This document shows, piece by piece, positions 21,801 to 30,731 of a stretch of 64,000 bases of DNA (the first letter of the stretch is position 1; every line of letters begins with the position of its first letter). Origin of the DNA: Oegoconia quadripuncta (taxonomy: Eukaryota > Arthropoda > Insecta > Lepidoptera > Autostichidae); the NCBI GenBank assembly GCA_949316235.1, contig OX438744.1:2604001-2668000 (forward strand). The letters are read 5' to 3'. Below the pieces are notes generated by a model, which was not told the origin of the DNA, did not search any database, and worked only from the letters and a program-made list of their open reading frames with translations. Both the position numbers and the translations under genes were made by a program.

Positions 21801-22879
21801 GAAACCTAAAAGTTAGACATTATGGAACGCCCTTTGAAGCAACAATGTTGGCATATTAGAAATACCTTGGGTGATAAACATTAATATCGTTTAAATGCTG
21901 TTCAATTTATGCGTACTCCTACATACAGTGTGTCCTAGTATGGTCCTTCGCCACTGGTACTGGTGGTTGGAGTATACGTCGTTAGCGACATCATCAACGA
22001 CTTGCGTAGCGAAAAATAGCGATCTTAGCAACTGGGTCTTTCCACTCAACACATCGCGGTCTGCAACCAAAAGGTCTAATTCACACAGTGTTCTCCCTTC
22101 CCCTTTTACTACTGTCCATTATAAAATAGTCCAGGTAACGTATATTCCTGACTTTGGAGAGAAACTTTAACATTGACATTTTGTACACTGTCGCGTATAC
22201 TTTAAACCCAGTTGGTTTTGCTTAATCGTCGAAATTAGTAATAGATGGCGTTACAAAGAACTCTCTCGTCATTGTCCCATGCAAAGTAAAAATATATATG
22301 TGTAACAAGAAAACGTTTTTTGTTTAACCTAGCTGAAGGAATATCGAATACTAAGGTCTCCGGCCTTATAAAAAAATCAAGTTTATATTGTAATGCAATA
22401 AATTTCGAAACGTATTTTCATACTCAATAATAGTCTCACTGACAGATCACCAAAACCACTTGAGTACTTCCTGGTAACTCAAACTTTTGAAATTTGGTAC
22501 GAATGCGAAGGCACATTCGGCATTTCATTTATTTATATTTAGTCAGAATTTTGACACGATGATTGTTTTGGTTTCCATGAAATAAGAGTTTTTGAATAAG
22601 GTTGAATTTGCTATTAATGGACATTATAGTGCGATGCTCACGCAGCCACCACGATGTTTATGATCATGTTAGTAGGTACATTCCTGCAAATGCACGTGCC
22701 TTAATGGCGCTATAACGAAAAATAATTCCTATTTATATCGCCACACATCGACACCATAGAAAATTGCTTGATGTATTACCCAGAATTGAGCAATTTTAAT
22801 TGCCCTTGTAAGTATACGTAAAAATATATGCAATCCTAAAAAAAATATTACATAGGTCTGCTAAGTCTACACTGCTTTT
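21801..22879. other. No gene recognised
   Basis: A frame at 21895-22170 has no recognisable content. No repeats seen. Confidence 0.4.
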
Positions 22880-23119
22880 ACACTTGCTATAAAGTAATTC
22901 GAAAAAAATTTCGAAACAAGTGATTGCCCGGATCCGCAAGTCTATCCACGATGTCCAACCGGCTAAGCGTGCTGCCGAGAAAGTGAAGTACCTCGACGAT
23001 CCCTCTAAATTGACAGGGTCAAAGACCGCCTTGTCTCTACGAAGAATCGAGATAAGATCATACTTATCCTGCTGGTAATCATTTGATTCAATAATTGCGA
23101 GTGCCAGAAATGACTCCAT
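22880..23119. other. Coding-like segment, strand unclear
   Basis: A locally GC-rich block is open on both strands. The minus strand starts MESFLALAIIESNDYQQDKY and stays open for 107 codons. The plus strand reads RIRKSIHDVQPAKRAAEKVK, a plausible helical sequence. Neither is recognised. It could be a remnant of a transposon protein or a host exon; a minus-strand donor GAG|GTACTT lies near 22990. Confidence 0.3.
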
Positions 23120-24593
23120 TACGCATAATTATAAATTCATACCCTTGAATAGAGGGTTAATTCAAAGGACAAGAGAACACTCTTATTGAAACAACATTAC
23201 TATTATGATTTGACCCAAAACTAAAATGATGCGAATTATTAATAATTAAAATGAATGACCTTTTTTGTGCTTGATACACACAATTCGTTTCCAAATGCTA
23301 ATTTTGGACAAAATCCGACCAGTGTCACCAGTTTCGCTACACATTCTGAGGCTATTCGACGTACTCGGCTGTGATTTCATTGTGTTCGCCTATTTACGGT
23401 TATATTCTTTTGGAGTTCCGTTGCAGATCGTTCTACAAATTCATTAGTAGGTATTTCAGTACGCCGAGTTTCATCGCCATTATTTTCTTTTTTCGTTATA
23501 TTAGAAAATTCTTCGTTATACAGATGAGCTAATAAAGTGTACGGTCTCCTAGAAATTCAGCCTTTCTTAGAACGCATCAGTTTTGAAAATGGTAAGAATT
23601 TTCAGAAATGGGTAAAAGAATAGACTACGACCACAGACTTATTAATAGAAGCAGGCCAAATATTAACATAAGTACATACGCGAAACAAACTACATGTTTT
23701 TTTGAATGAAAATATTGTTTGTTTATAAACAAATAAGTCAAATGATTAAATGCAATGTACGATATAAAATTAACGCTTATTAAACGTTAATGTGTTTATT
23801 AAACTGCTATCGTTAGAGATAAGTAGCGAATATGTTTCTTTCATATTGTAAAACCCGACATAAAACGACGGGTGTTGTATTTGACGGCATTCGACGACAT
23901 TCGAAATTATAATTTGTACCTCTTTTAAAATTTTCAAAATCTACCACTGTTTACTAACATAGTTATAGGTGACTGTACTAACAAACATGGACCTTATTGT
24001 CTGGAGAATAAAAGATTTGAAGTGTACCTATCTGACATGTTGTTAAGTGTCTAATTGTCTATATGACGTACCTATGTCATATGATGGATAATTATTCTCA
24101 TAGCTTGTGATATGATACACATTGGCATTGCAACTTTTATGACACCTGTAAATATATCTTTGTAACATTTTAGATAAATAAATATACAAATCTATTTATA
24201 GTATCAGGCCGCTAATAAATACCTTAATAAATTACGAGATTAGAAACACGGTGATAAGATGAAATATTTCAAAGAAAAGGTTAAAAATATTTAAAAAAAA
24301 ATGCACAACTAACCAATCCGCGCAACACTGGGCAACATTTTGGCGCAACACTGTCGCCCATTTCGAAAACGCACTAGTTTATTTTAAAACAATCATAATA
24401 AGGAAAATGTGTAAAATAGTGGCTGGGATTCACTGGTCCAATTTTGTTGGATGTTGACAGGCAAATATCAGAGTTTCATTCGACATGATGGCCGCGACTT
24501 TTTGAATTTGGAACTGTTTTGATTAGATAATGCCAGAAAAAGGCCGCATGTCAAAAAAGAAATTAAAAAGGAACCTCCAACGAAAAATAAAGG
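23120..24593. other. No gene recognised
   Basis: AT-rich. A piece near 23860-23900 ('aaaacgacgggtgttg') resembles repeat M. Confidence 0.4.
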
Positions 24594-24806
24594 TTGTTAG
24601 AATTTTATGGTGTTGTGTTTACGACGTTTACCCGGCAGCCCCAAAAAGGAGGGTTGTGTTTTCAAGTGTATAATAATAGTAATGTTTCGAATACTTACAC
24701 CAATCATCTAGTCCAAAACATACACATAAATATTCAAACTTACCGCGATCGGCCCCTAGGTCTGTGTGTGCAAAGTGCTCATTGTCTTACACGAGAGATA
24801 TCTGTG

Positions 24807-24990
24807 TGCGAAGTGTAAGTTTTGTCTCGTTTTCAACTTTACCATCGCGTTTGCGTTTACGGAAAAAGTCCTTATGAAAAAAATCGCTTTGCAAACTATC
24901 CGCTAGAGGCGCTGCACATTTCTCCATACAAATCGTCACGTAAACGTGAACGCGGTAGTAAAGTTAAGTCGAAACAAAACTCACACTACG
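24807..24990. mobile_element. MITE-H, hairpin type, intact copy
   Basis: The left end ('gtgtaagttttgtctcgttt', 'accatcgcgtttgcgtttac') is the imperfect complement of the right end ('cgtaaacgtgaacgcggtag', 'aagtcgaaacaaaactcaca'). Total about 180 bp with arms of about 50 bp. The second copy at 40553-41013 is interrupted. Confidence 0.75.
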
Positions 24991-25334
24991 CCCTCTGAGC
25001 GTCTGTCGAAGTTTCAAATGACCCGACGATTAATCTATATTTCACTCAGAGGTGTTCAAAGAGGAAACGCACTTAGCTCGGGCACCCTTCCGGTTCTGAA
25101 ACGGTTCGGTGTTTTTTTATTTCTGGGACAAATTTTCTGCGTGTATAAAATTGTTATGTAATATATATTTATAAATGCTTAGACACAGTTATTTTAATCT
25201 TTAGTTTACGGGTTATCTGAGAAGATAACCTTGATAACTTGCAAAGATACTGCACAGCGAATAGACCATATTTCAAATTAGTACTAACTAATATTGTCTA
25301 CTTCATTTTCAATTATAAATTATAATAAAATTAC

Positions 25335-25515
25335 TAATGTTATAAATACGAAGTTTGGATGTTTCTTTGTTTGTTGCTCAATTACAGCGAAACGGATGAA
25401 TGGATTTGGATGAAGTTTGGTATATAGAGCATACCCTGGATTATGATATAAAATATGATAGTTTTATCCCGATAAAGTGAGTAGTTCCCGCGGGATAAAC
25501 AAATTTCCGCGATGA
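25335..25515 (+). mobile_element. Lep1-like Helitron fragment
   Basis: 'actaatgttataaatacgaa', 'gaaacggatgaatggatttg', and 'gtagttcccgcgggataaac', in the opposite orientation to the copies at 11868 and 26235. Confidence 0.55.
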
Positions 25516-25536
25516 AGTTAAGTTTAAGTATTTCAC

Positions 25537-25755
25537 GTACGAAATGCTAGAACACACACAGTGGAGTTCAGCTATTTTGACAATGTCAAAAAAATGTGCT
25601 GAAATAGTGCACAAATAGTGCACAAATAGTGCACAAATAGTGCTCAAAGGAAAAAAATTGTGCCTCTGTAGTTTAGAGTTATTCAATATTTTAAGTGAGC
25701 TTTCTGATGTCACGTGCTGTTGGAATCCTCATTCTCTTACGCAGAGACTGCTTTA
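25537..25755 (+). repeat. Unclassified dispersed repeat F, copy 2
   Basis: Aligns end to end with 10057-10256, but the 11-base word AAATAGTGCAC is expanded in tandem (25600-25640) where copy 1 has one unit. Confidence 0.7.
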
Positions 25756-25799
25756 TCTATGATTATACTTAAAAGGGGTGATTTAACAACCTTGTAACT

Positions 25800-26062
25800 A
25801 TAAATAAATAAATATCTATGCACATACACACAGCGCCATCTAGGTACACAGTTAAATTGTGTTATGAATACCAGATGGTTGATAAACTACACAAATACCA
25901 ATTTTTTTTTGTAAATAAATACATATATAAATGAAAAACATCCATAACTCGGGAACACATGTCTGTATTCATCATACAAACATATGCCCCTAGCGGGATT
26001 CGAACCCGCGACGTTTTGGTATTGTGGTCAGAGTCTCTAACCACTAGACCAAACAGTCGTTA
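25800..26062 (-). mobile_element. SINE-C, nearly full length
   Basis: Tail 'taaataaataaatatctat', 'acagcgccatctaggtacac', body 'acatccataactcgggaaca', and tRNA-like head 25985-26062 with anti-B box GGATTCGAACC and 'ctctaaccactagacc'. Confidence 0.8.
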
Positions 26063-26234
26063 ATATGTTATTGAGAATCCAAAATAAATAAAAAGAAAAT
26101 ATTACACAAACATTTACCCCTAACAGTAAGGTAATCTTTTTTTTGGAGATTTAATCATAGAATACATTATTACAACACCTTAGCACTTAAACACTAAATT
26201 GAAAGACAAGTTTAAAATAAAAAAAATCACGAGC

Positions 26235-26453
26235 ATTTTTCCGCCCGCGGCTCGCCTGCGTGGATTAAATATATCACGGAAATTTGTTTATCCCGCGAGA
26301 ACTACTCACTTCATCGATATAAAAAATATCGTATGTAGTAATCCAGGGCATGTTCTATCTATATTTCAAATTTCATCAAAATCTGTTCATGAGTTTCGCC
26401 GTGAGTGAGCAACAAACAAAGAAAAAAAACAACCAAACTTTCGCATTTATAAT
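26235..26453 (-). mobile_element. Lep1-like Helitron, both ends visible
   Basis: It starts with the complement of the family's 3' hairpin ('cgcccgcggctcgcctgcgt'), continues through 'tttatcccgcgagaactact', and ends in 'cgcatttataataatt', which corresponds to the element's 5' end. It abuts the MITE at 26455. Confidence 0.6.
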
Positions 26454-26454
26454 A

Positions 26455-26885
26455 ATTGGGTCTTTACCTATGAAATTGGAGTTTTTTTTTTCGTTAATCA
26501 TATGTACCAATTCCTGCGATTCTCAAAGCTATATCCAAATTTGTTTTTTATTTGGAAAATGGAATTTTATTTCAAGGTTTCACATGAAATATTTTTTAAT
26601 TTCTGGGCTAAATCACATAATAAAAAAAAATTAAGAGAGCTCTTTCATGTGCTTCCCATAATCATTTGTTAGATTCGCTGAAACTTTTATAATGAGGTTT
26701 CTTTTAAAAATTAACGCTGCCTATACTAACTTACTAACTAACTTAATGTTATTCGATAATACACACAAAGTTTAGCTAAATGTGGCTTTGCCGTTCTCAA
26801 AAAAAAATCAAAAATGTTTTTTGGAGAAAACAGTCTTAATGAAATTCTTCATACAAAACGCCAATTTCATAGGTAAGGACCTAAT
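26455..26885 (+). mobile_element. Mariner-like MITE, copy 2
   Basis: ATTGGGTCTTTACCTATGAA at the left and 'ttcataggtaaggacctaat' at the right; TA-type flanks. It lies about 150 bp upstream of the gene at 27035 and is inverted relative to copy 3 downstream. Confidence 0.8.
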
Positions 26886-27034
26886 ATTTGTTAGATTATT
26901 CTGAGACAAATACTAGGCTTGAGTAAAAATAGTCTAAAGAAAATGAAATGTTGTCAGTTTCACAAATAAGTAATTAGATCTACTCTTTAGTTCCTCAGTT
27001 GTAAATTTGCATTTTATACGAAAAGTTGTTTGCG

Positions 27035-27583
27035 ATGTTGCGTTTCCTAGCTTTGCTTACTATCCTTTTTTTGGTGGTCCTTAGTGAAGCTAAGCATCAT
27101 AGACGAAGGCAATGCCGCCACAGATGCAGAGACCGCAGTGAACCTAATGATATCTTCAGAGGTATAGCCAGGGAAATAATTAACGCTGATAGAAGCCTCC
27201 AAAGATTCTGCAACGAAAGTCAGCACGCTACCAAAGAAATTTATACTAAGGACAACTATATACTGACCATACCTTTGCAAGGGTACGTCGATGTCAACGT
27301 TGAAGTTAAACATACAGTTTTATTTGTGCAAGCAGTCGAACCTAACACACGAAAAGAATTTGTTGAAATAAAAGTGTTGCCGTATTTCTTGAATACAAGA
27401 AAAGCTATGTCATTCAGCCTGGATGATCAATTAGAAATTGTTATTCCTTATAAATCCAATTTCGAACTTGACCAGGAATTGAATAGGAATTGTGGTGATG
27501 ACGTAGATAGAGACACAAAGCAAGTTCCCAGAGCTATTAAAGTTAGAGATTTGCCCGTGTTTCCTTCTGATCAGAAAAATTAG
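27035..27583 (+). CDS. Secreted alpha-crystallin (small heat shock)-like protein
   Basis: Single-exon gene of 182 residues. I chose the ATG at 27035 because it directly opens a signal peptide (MLRFLALLTILFLVVLSEA, cleavage after about residue 19). Then comes a very basic segment with His/Arg and Cys27, Cys31, a linker with a possible N-glycosylation site (Asn60-Glu-Ser), and a beta-rich region at about 71-140 (DNYILTIPLQGYVDVNVEVK ... LDDQLEIVIPYK) whose strand pattern fits the alpha-crystallin domain of small heat shock proteins. The tail is hydrophilic. Cytosolic small heat shock proteins lack signal peptides, so a secretory or ER role is unusual. A TCAGT initiator-like motif is at 26995-26999. 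No intron, and higher coding quality than any neighbour. Two inverted MITE copies frame it. The domain call rests on pattern, not on a search. Confidence 0.7.
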   Translation: MLRFLALLTILFLVVLSEAKHHRRRQCRHRCRDRSEPNDIFRGIAREIINADRSLQRFCNESQHATKEIYTKDNYILTIPLQGYVDVNVEVKHTVLFVQAVEPNTRKEFVEIKVLPYFLNTRKAMSFSLDDQLEIVIPYKSNFELDQELNRNCGDDVDRDTKQVPRAIKVRDLPVFPSDQKN

Positions 27584-27651
27584 GGTCTGACCCCTACGTG
27601 CGTTGGATTGAAATAACAAGTAATGATGAATCGATATTGTAATTAATAGAC

Positions 27652-27657
27652 AATAAA
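27652..27657 (+). terminator. Polyadenylation signal AATAAA
   Basis: AATAAA about 70 bases after the stop codon of the secreted protein gene, followed by GT-rich sequence ('gttgtgtttg'), as expected of a cleavage site. Confidence 0.65.
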
Positions 27658-27865
27658 AAATTACGTTGTGTTTGTAGTTTTAAACGGTTTTCCTTTAATT
27701 TTAATATTATGTTTGTTTCTGTGAAAATAATCTATACATTCTCGTATACAGAAATTATAAATTGTTTGAACTCGCATCACGAAAAAGTTACTGAACGGAT
27801 ATTAATTAATTTTCATAGATATATTTGTTTAAGTTCGAATCAATATTTAGGCTTATCACTTTAAT

Positions 27866-28208
27866 ATTAGGTCCTTACCTATGAAATTGGCGTTTTGTAT
27901 GAAGAATTTCATTAAAACTGTTTTCTCCATACAAACATTTTTGATTTTTTTTTTGGGAACGGCAAATCCAAATTTAGCTAAACTTTGTGTGTATTATCGG
28001 ATAACATTAAGTTAAGTATGAGCAGCCTTAATTTTTAAAAGTAACCGCTTTATAAAAGTTTCAGCGAATCTAAGAAATGATTATGGGAAGAACATGAGAA
28101 GAGCCCTGTTCATTTTTTTTTATTATGTGATTTAGCCCAGAAATTAAAAAATATTTCATGTGACACCTTGAAATAATATTTCTCCAATTTCGTAGGTGAA
28201 GACCCAAT
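27866..28208 (-). mobile_element. Mariner-like MITE, copy 3 (inverted, shorter)
   Basis: Begins ATTAGGTCCTTACCTATGAA and ends 'gtaggtgaagacccaat'. About 90 bp of the interior found in copy 2 is missing. Opposite orientation to copy 2. Confidence 0.8.
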
Positions 28209-28383
28209 ATAATCAAAATTGTCATCAGTTCTTCAAGCTATGTGCCTTGCCCACTGCCACTTCAGACTAATCTGACTTACGTTCGTCTACGAATTTCTAC
28301 GATCACATAGTCAAATTCCGATCATCGTCCTCCCATTTCTGGTTACCAGACCAGGTTTCAGACTAAAGACACTGGTACACACA

Positions 28384-28834
28384 TTGATTAAAGACATTCG
28401 GCTTCAAGCACTGAAGTATTTTGAACGACAAGACGTTGTGCAGTTCCCCGAACTTTGCCCATCCGAGTTGGATTCGTCGATTAGCCTCTTACTCGAAGTT
28501 GGAAAAAGTAATCGGACCTCCAGGAAGCTGCCACCAGGAAAATGTCTCCCCAGACCCATCTGGAAGTCCCTTAATAGACTTCGGTCGGGCGTTGACAGGT
28601 GCGGAAAATTCAGGAAGATGTGAGGCTTCTCTAAGGATGTCCAGTGCGACTGGGGTACCACGCAATCCATTGTCCCACTTGTTGCACTTCCAGATGGGTC
28701 CGAGGAAACCCTTGTTGCTGGAGGCACTTGTTGTCGTGCCCTGCCTCTCCAGTCTCCTGCACAGAGAAGAGGACCTTTTAGAAGCAAACCAAAGAGCTAT
28801 TGACGATGCTACTATTTTGTCCAAATTACTTTAG
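28384..28834 (+). other. Unassigned coding-like region
   Basis: This GC-enriched block stays open for 137 codons from 28421 (starts MNDKTLCSSPNFAHPSWIRR) and for 80 codons in another frame. The minus strand is open too, so the true frame is uncertain. It contains an imperfect inverted repeat: 'agacccatctggaag' near 28550 and 'cttccagatgggtc' near 28688. No family recognised. It may be a decayed transposon gene or a host exon belonging to the next gene. Confidence 0.3.
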
Positions 28835-28923
28835 GTCATTATCATTTTTGCCATTGACTCGAAAAGAAGAGGAAGAATCGGATCTCTTGTGCTAAGGAGA
28901 CATACTCGTTTACGACTTAGAGA

Positions 28924-29475
28924 ATGAACTTCATAACCAATATTGGTGTGGTCACTATATGGGCATTCGCCATAATTTTCATTTTGATAGTAATGATGAG
29001 GTGCAAATACCTTCCTGACCCATCAGTTGTAAGTTCTCTCTCATACGTTCATCCCGTAATGTAAACACCCGTGAAATTAGTTCTCTTAAGTACACGTTGA
29101 AAAAACAAACACGCGTCCCACGTCCCCCGTCTTCTTGTCCCCTACGTTCATATTAGAAAAGTTTGCGATTGCGAGACAGGCCTTTAGCTTCGGTTACTTC
29201 GCAAACTAGCAATATTATAACTTCCCCTTATAAATGATTAGGTACGTCTTATTACTGACTTGTCTAATACTCATATAGATACATAAAATCTATATTTGTT
29301 ATGCACATATCAATAGCTCTTTTTGGACAGGATGAGAAATTGCTCATGGGATATCATTGAGCCGACATCACAACGCTTTGACCAAAACGACGACGACTGG
29401 ACCAAACTACGTCAGATAGCCACCAAGTTCCCTCCAGCTACTCGATACCCCAATTATCGTCAGGGTATCAGATAG
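28924..29475 (+). CDS. Small membrane-anchored protein, two exons (model)
   Basis: Exon 1 starts at ATG 28924 and encodes MNFITNIGVVTIWAFAIIFI then LIVMM, a single membrane helix. Exon 2 begins after the acceptor 'ctctttttggacag' at 29331 and ends in TAG at 29473-29475. It encodes MRNCSWDIIEPTSQRFDQND and DDWTKLRQIATKFPPATRYP, a hydrophilic tail. Two donors are possible. AG|GTGCAA after 29000 keeps the exon 2 frame and gives 73 residues. The stronger GTT|GTAAGT after 29028 shifts the frame and gives a 44-residue protein ending in DEKLLMGYH. I prefer the 73-residue form because exon 2 looks coding in that frame. Exon 2 is GC-richer than its flanks. Family not recognised. A CR1/Jockey element begins about 115 bp downstream. 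Confidence 0.45.
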
Positions 29476-29762
29476 CCTTTACGTGGCCCCTCAGTGCCTC
29501 TGCTTCCAACTTCCGCTCCCGAGCTTCCTTACACTGCTTGAAAGATATGATTTGAACTTGCACGAGATCCCATCAGTCTTCGCTGGTTAGCATCACATCG
29601 ATTATCCGCTAGGTGGCGCTGTTGGCGTAACAGCCAAATTGAAAGTTGCTGCACCAATTTTACTTATTTCTATATTTATAATAACTTAATTTTATCAAAT
29701 TTTTATTACTATTGACAGAGAAGTGTAAACAAAGGTTTAGTTAAATAAATTTTTTGCAAGAA

Positions 29763-30731
29763 ATGGCGCCAAGTACAAGATCTACTGCAACTAATACAAG
29801 CATTGACAGGTTGGTGGAAGTTGTGTTCAAATTAGAAACTAAAATAACAGAATTACACGAAAAACTCACTGATTGTTACAATATTATATGCGACCAACAA
29901 ATATTAATTAAAGATCAAGGTGAACAGCTGCATGGACTGTACAATTTCTTGACAACACCTGACAACGATATTAAACAATCACATGACCTATTGTCATCAA
30001 AACCACCAGGAATTACAAAAGAGTACTTACCGGCAAGAAATCCCAGAGCCGCGATCAGATGTAACTTATCCAACTCCACCAAAAACCTCACTAGCACCAA
30101 TATACCAGCTAAACTATGCCCACACAGTTCATCACTACAGAATTCTGGGCCTGAGGGCCTCATTCCACTGGCGCTACAAGCTAATGATCACCAAGTGCTC
30201 ACAAGTGAGGACATGAAGTCGACCGCATCCTACTCTTCCGCTGTGATCGGTTTAGGTAACAGGAACTGCCTGCCCGCAGCCACTACGGTATTGGATGAGC
30301 CGAGAGATGCCCATGTCAGCCCACGTGGATCGAGTCCCCCTGTTCATTCAATTACCATGGGTGCCTTGAATTCACCAAGCCAAACGATTACACTGCCATC
30401 GCCGTCGCGAACTCCATCGACAGGCAACAAAAAATGTTGTTTACGTGCGGCAGAACCGCGAACGATTAGTCTGCATTTATTCAACTTCAGTGAAGACACA
30501 AAACCTGCAGACATTCTTGCTTATCTGGAGACAAGTGTCATGTTAAAGGATGTTCATTGTGAACAATTGCCCACTCGAGGTAATTATGCATCCTTCAGAC
30601 TAGATGTTCCTTCATCACGAATAAAGACTGTCCGTGACTCCAAGATATGGCCTGAAGGTGTCTCAATTAGAAAGTTTAACGTGGTACCTCCAAAAAACTC
30701 AAGAAATCCACACGGAAAACCGGTAAAATAA
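29763..30731 (+). CDS. LINE ORF1 protein (RNA-binding)
   Basis: 322 residues from the first ATG (29763). Residues of about 10-65 form a heptad-patterned coiled coil (IDRLVEVVFKLETKITELHE ...), which normally drives trimerisation. The middle is Ser/Pro/Thr-rich and probably disordered. The C-terminus, from about residue 230, contains ISLHLFNFSEDTKPADILAY, then the YASFRLDVPSSR and WPEGVSIRKF motifs typical of the RRM-like domain in insect CR1/Jockey ORF1 proteins. The expected role is binding LINE RNA. No zinc knuckles are seen. The final codons overlap the -1-frame start of ORF2 (see the heptamer at 30692-30698). Intact. Confidence 0.8.
   Translation: MAPSTRSTATNTSIDRLVEVVFKLETKITELHEKLTDCYNIICDQQILIKDQGEQLHGLYNFLTTPDNDIKQSHDLLSSKPPGITKEYLPARNPRAAIRCNLSNSTKNLTSTNIPAKLCPHSSSLQNSGPEGLIPLALQANDHQVLTSEDMKSTASYSSAVIGLGNRNCLPAATTVLDEPRDAHVSPRGSSPPVHSITMGALNSPSQTITLPSPSRTPSTGNKKCCLRAAEPRTISLHLFNFSEDTKPADILAYLETSVMLKDVHCEQLPTRGNYASFRLDVPSSRIKTVRDSKIWPEGVSIRKFNVVPPKNSRNPHGKPVK
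30692..30698 (+). promoter_or_regulatory. Candidate -1 ribosomal frameshift site A_AAA_AAC
   Basis: In the ORF1 frame the codons are CCA AAA AAC, so A AAA AAC fits the X_XXY_YYZ rule exactly. The -1 frame is open from 30680 (stop at 30677-30679) through to the ORF2 stop at 33625, and ORF1 stops 31 bases later (30729). A slip here would fuse ORF1 to ORF2. Only a weak stem (CGG/CCG around AAAA, 30714-30723) is visible downstream. A run of six A bases could be chance in AT-rich DNA. Confidence 0.4.

Noticed and set aside
27026..27034. Extended start of the secreted protein at TTG 27026
   Set aside because: Non-AUG; ATG 27035 directly opens a good signal peptide.
29754..29762. Extended ORF1 start at TTG 29754
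   Set aside because: Non-AUG; the first ATG at 29763 gives the expected coiled-coil start.
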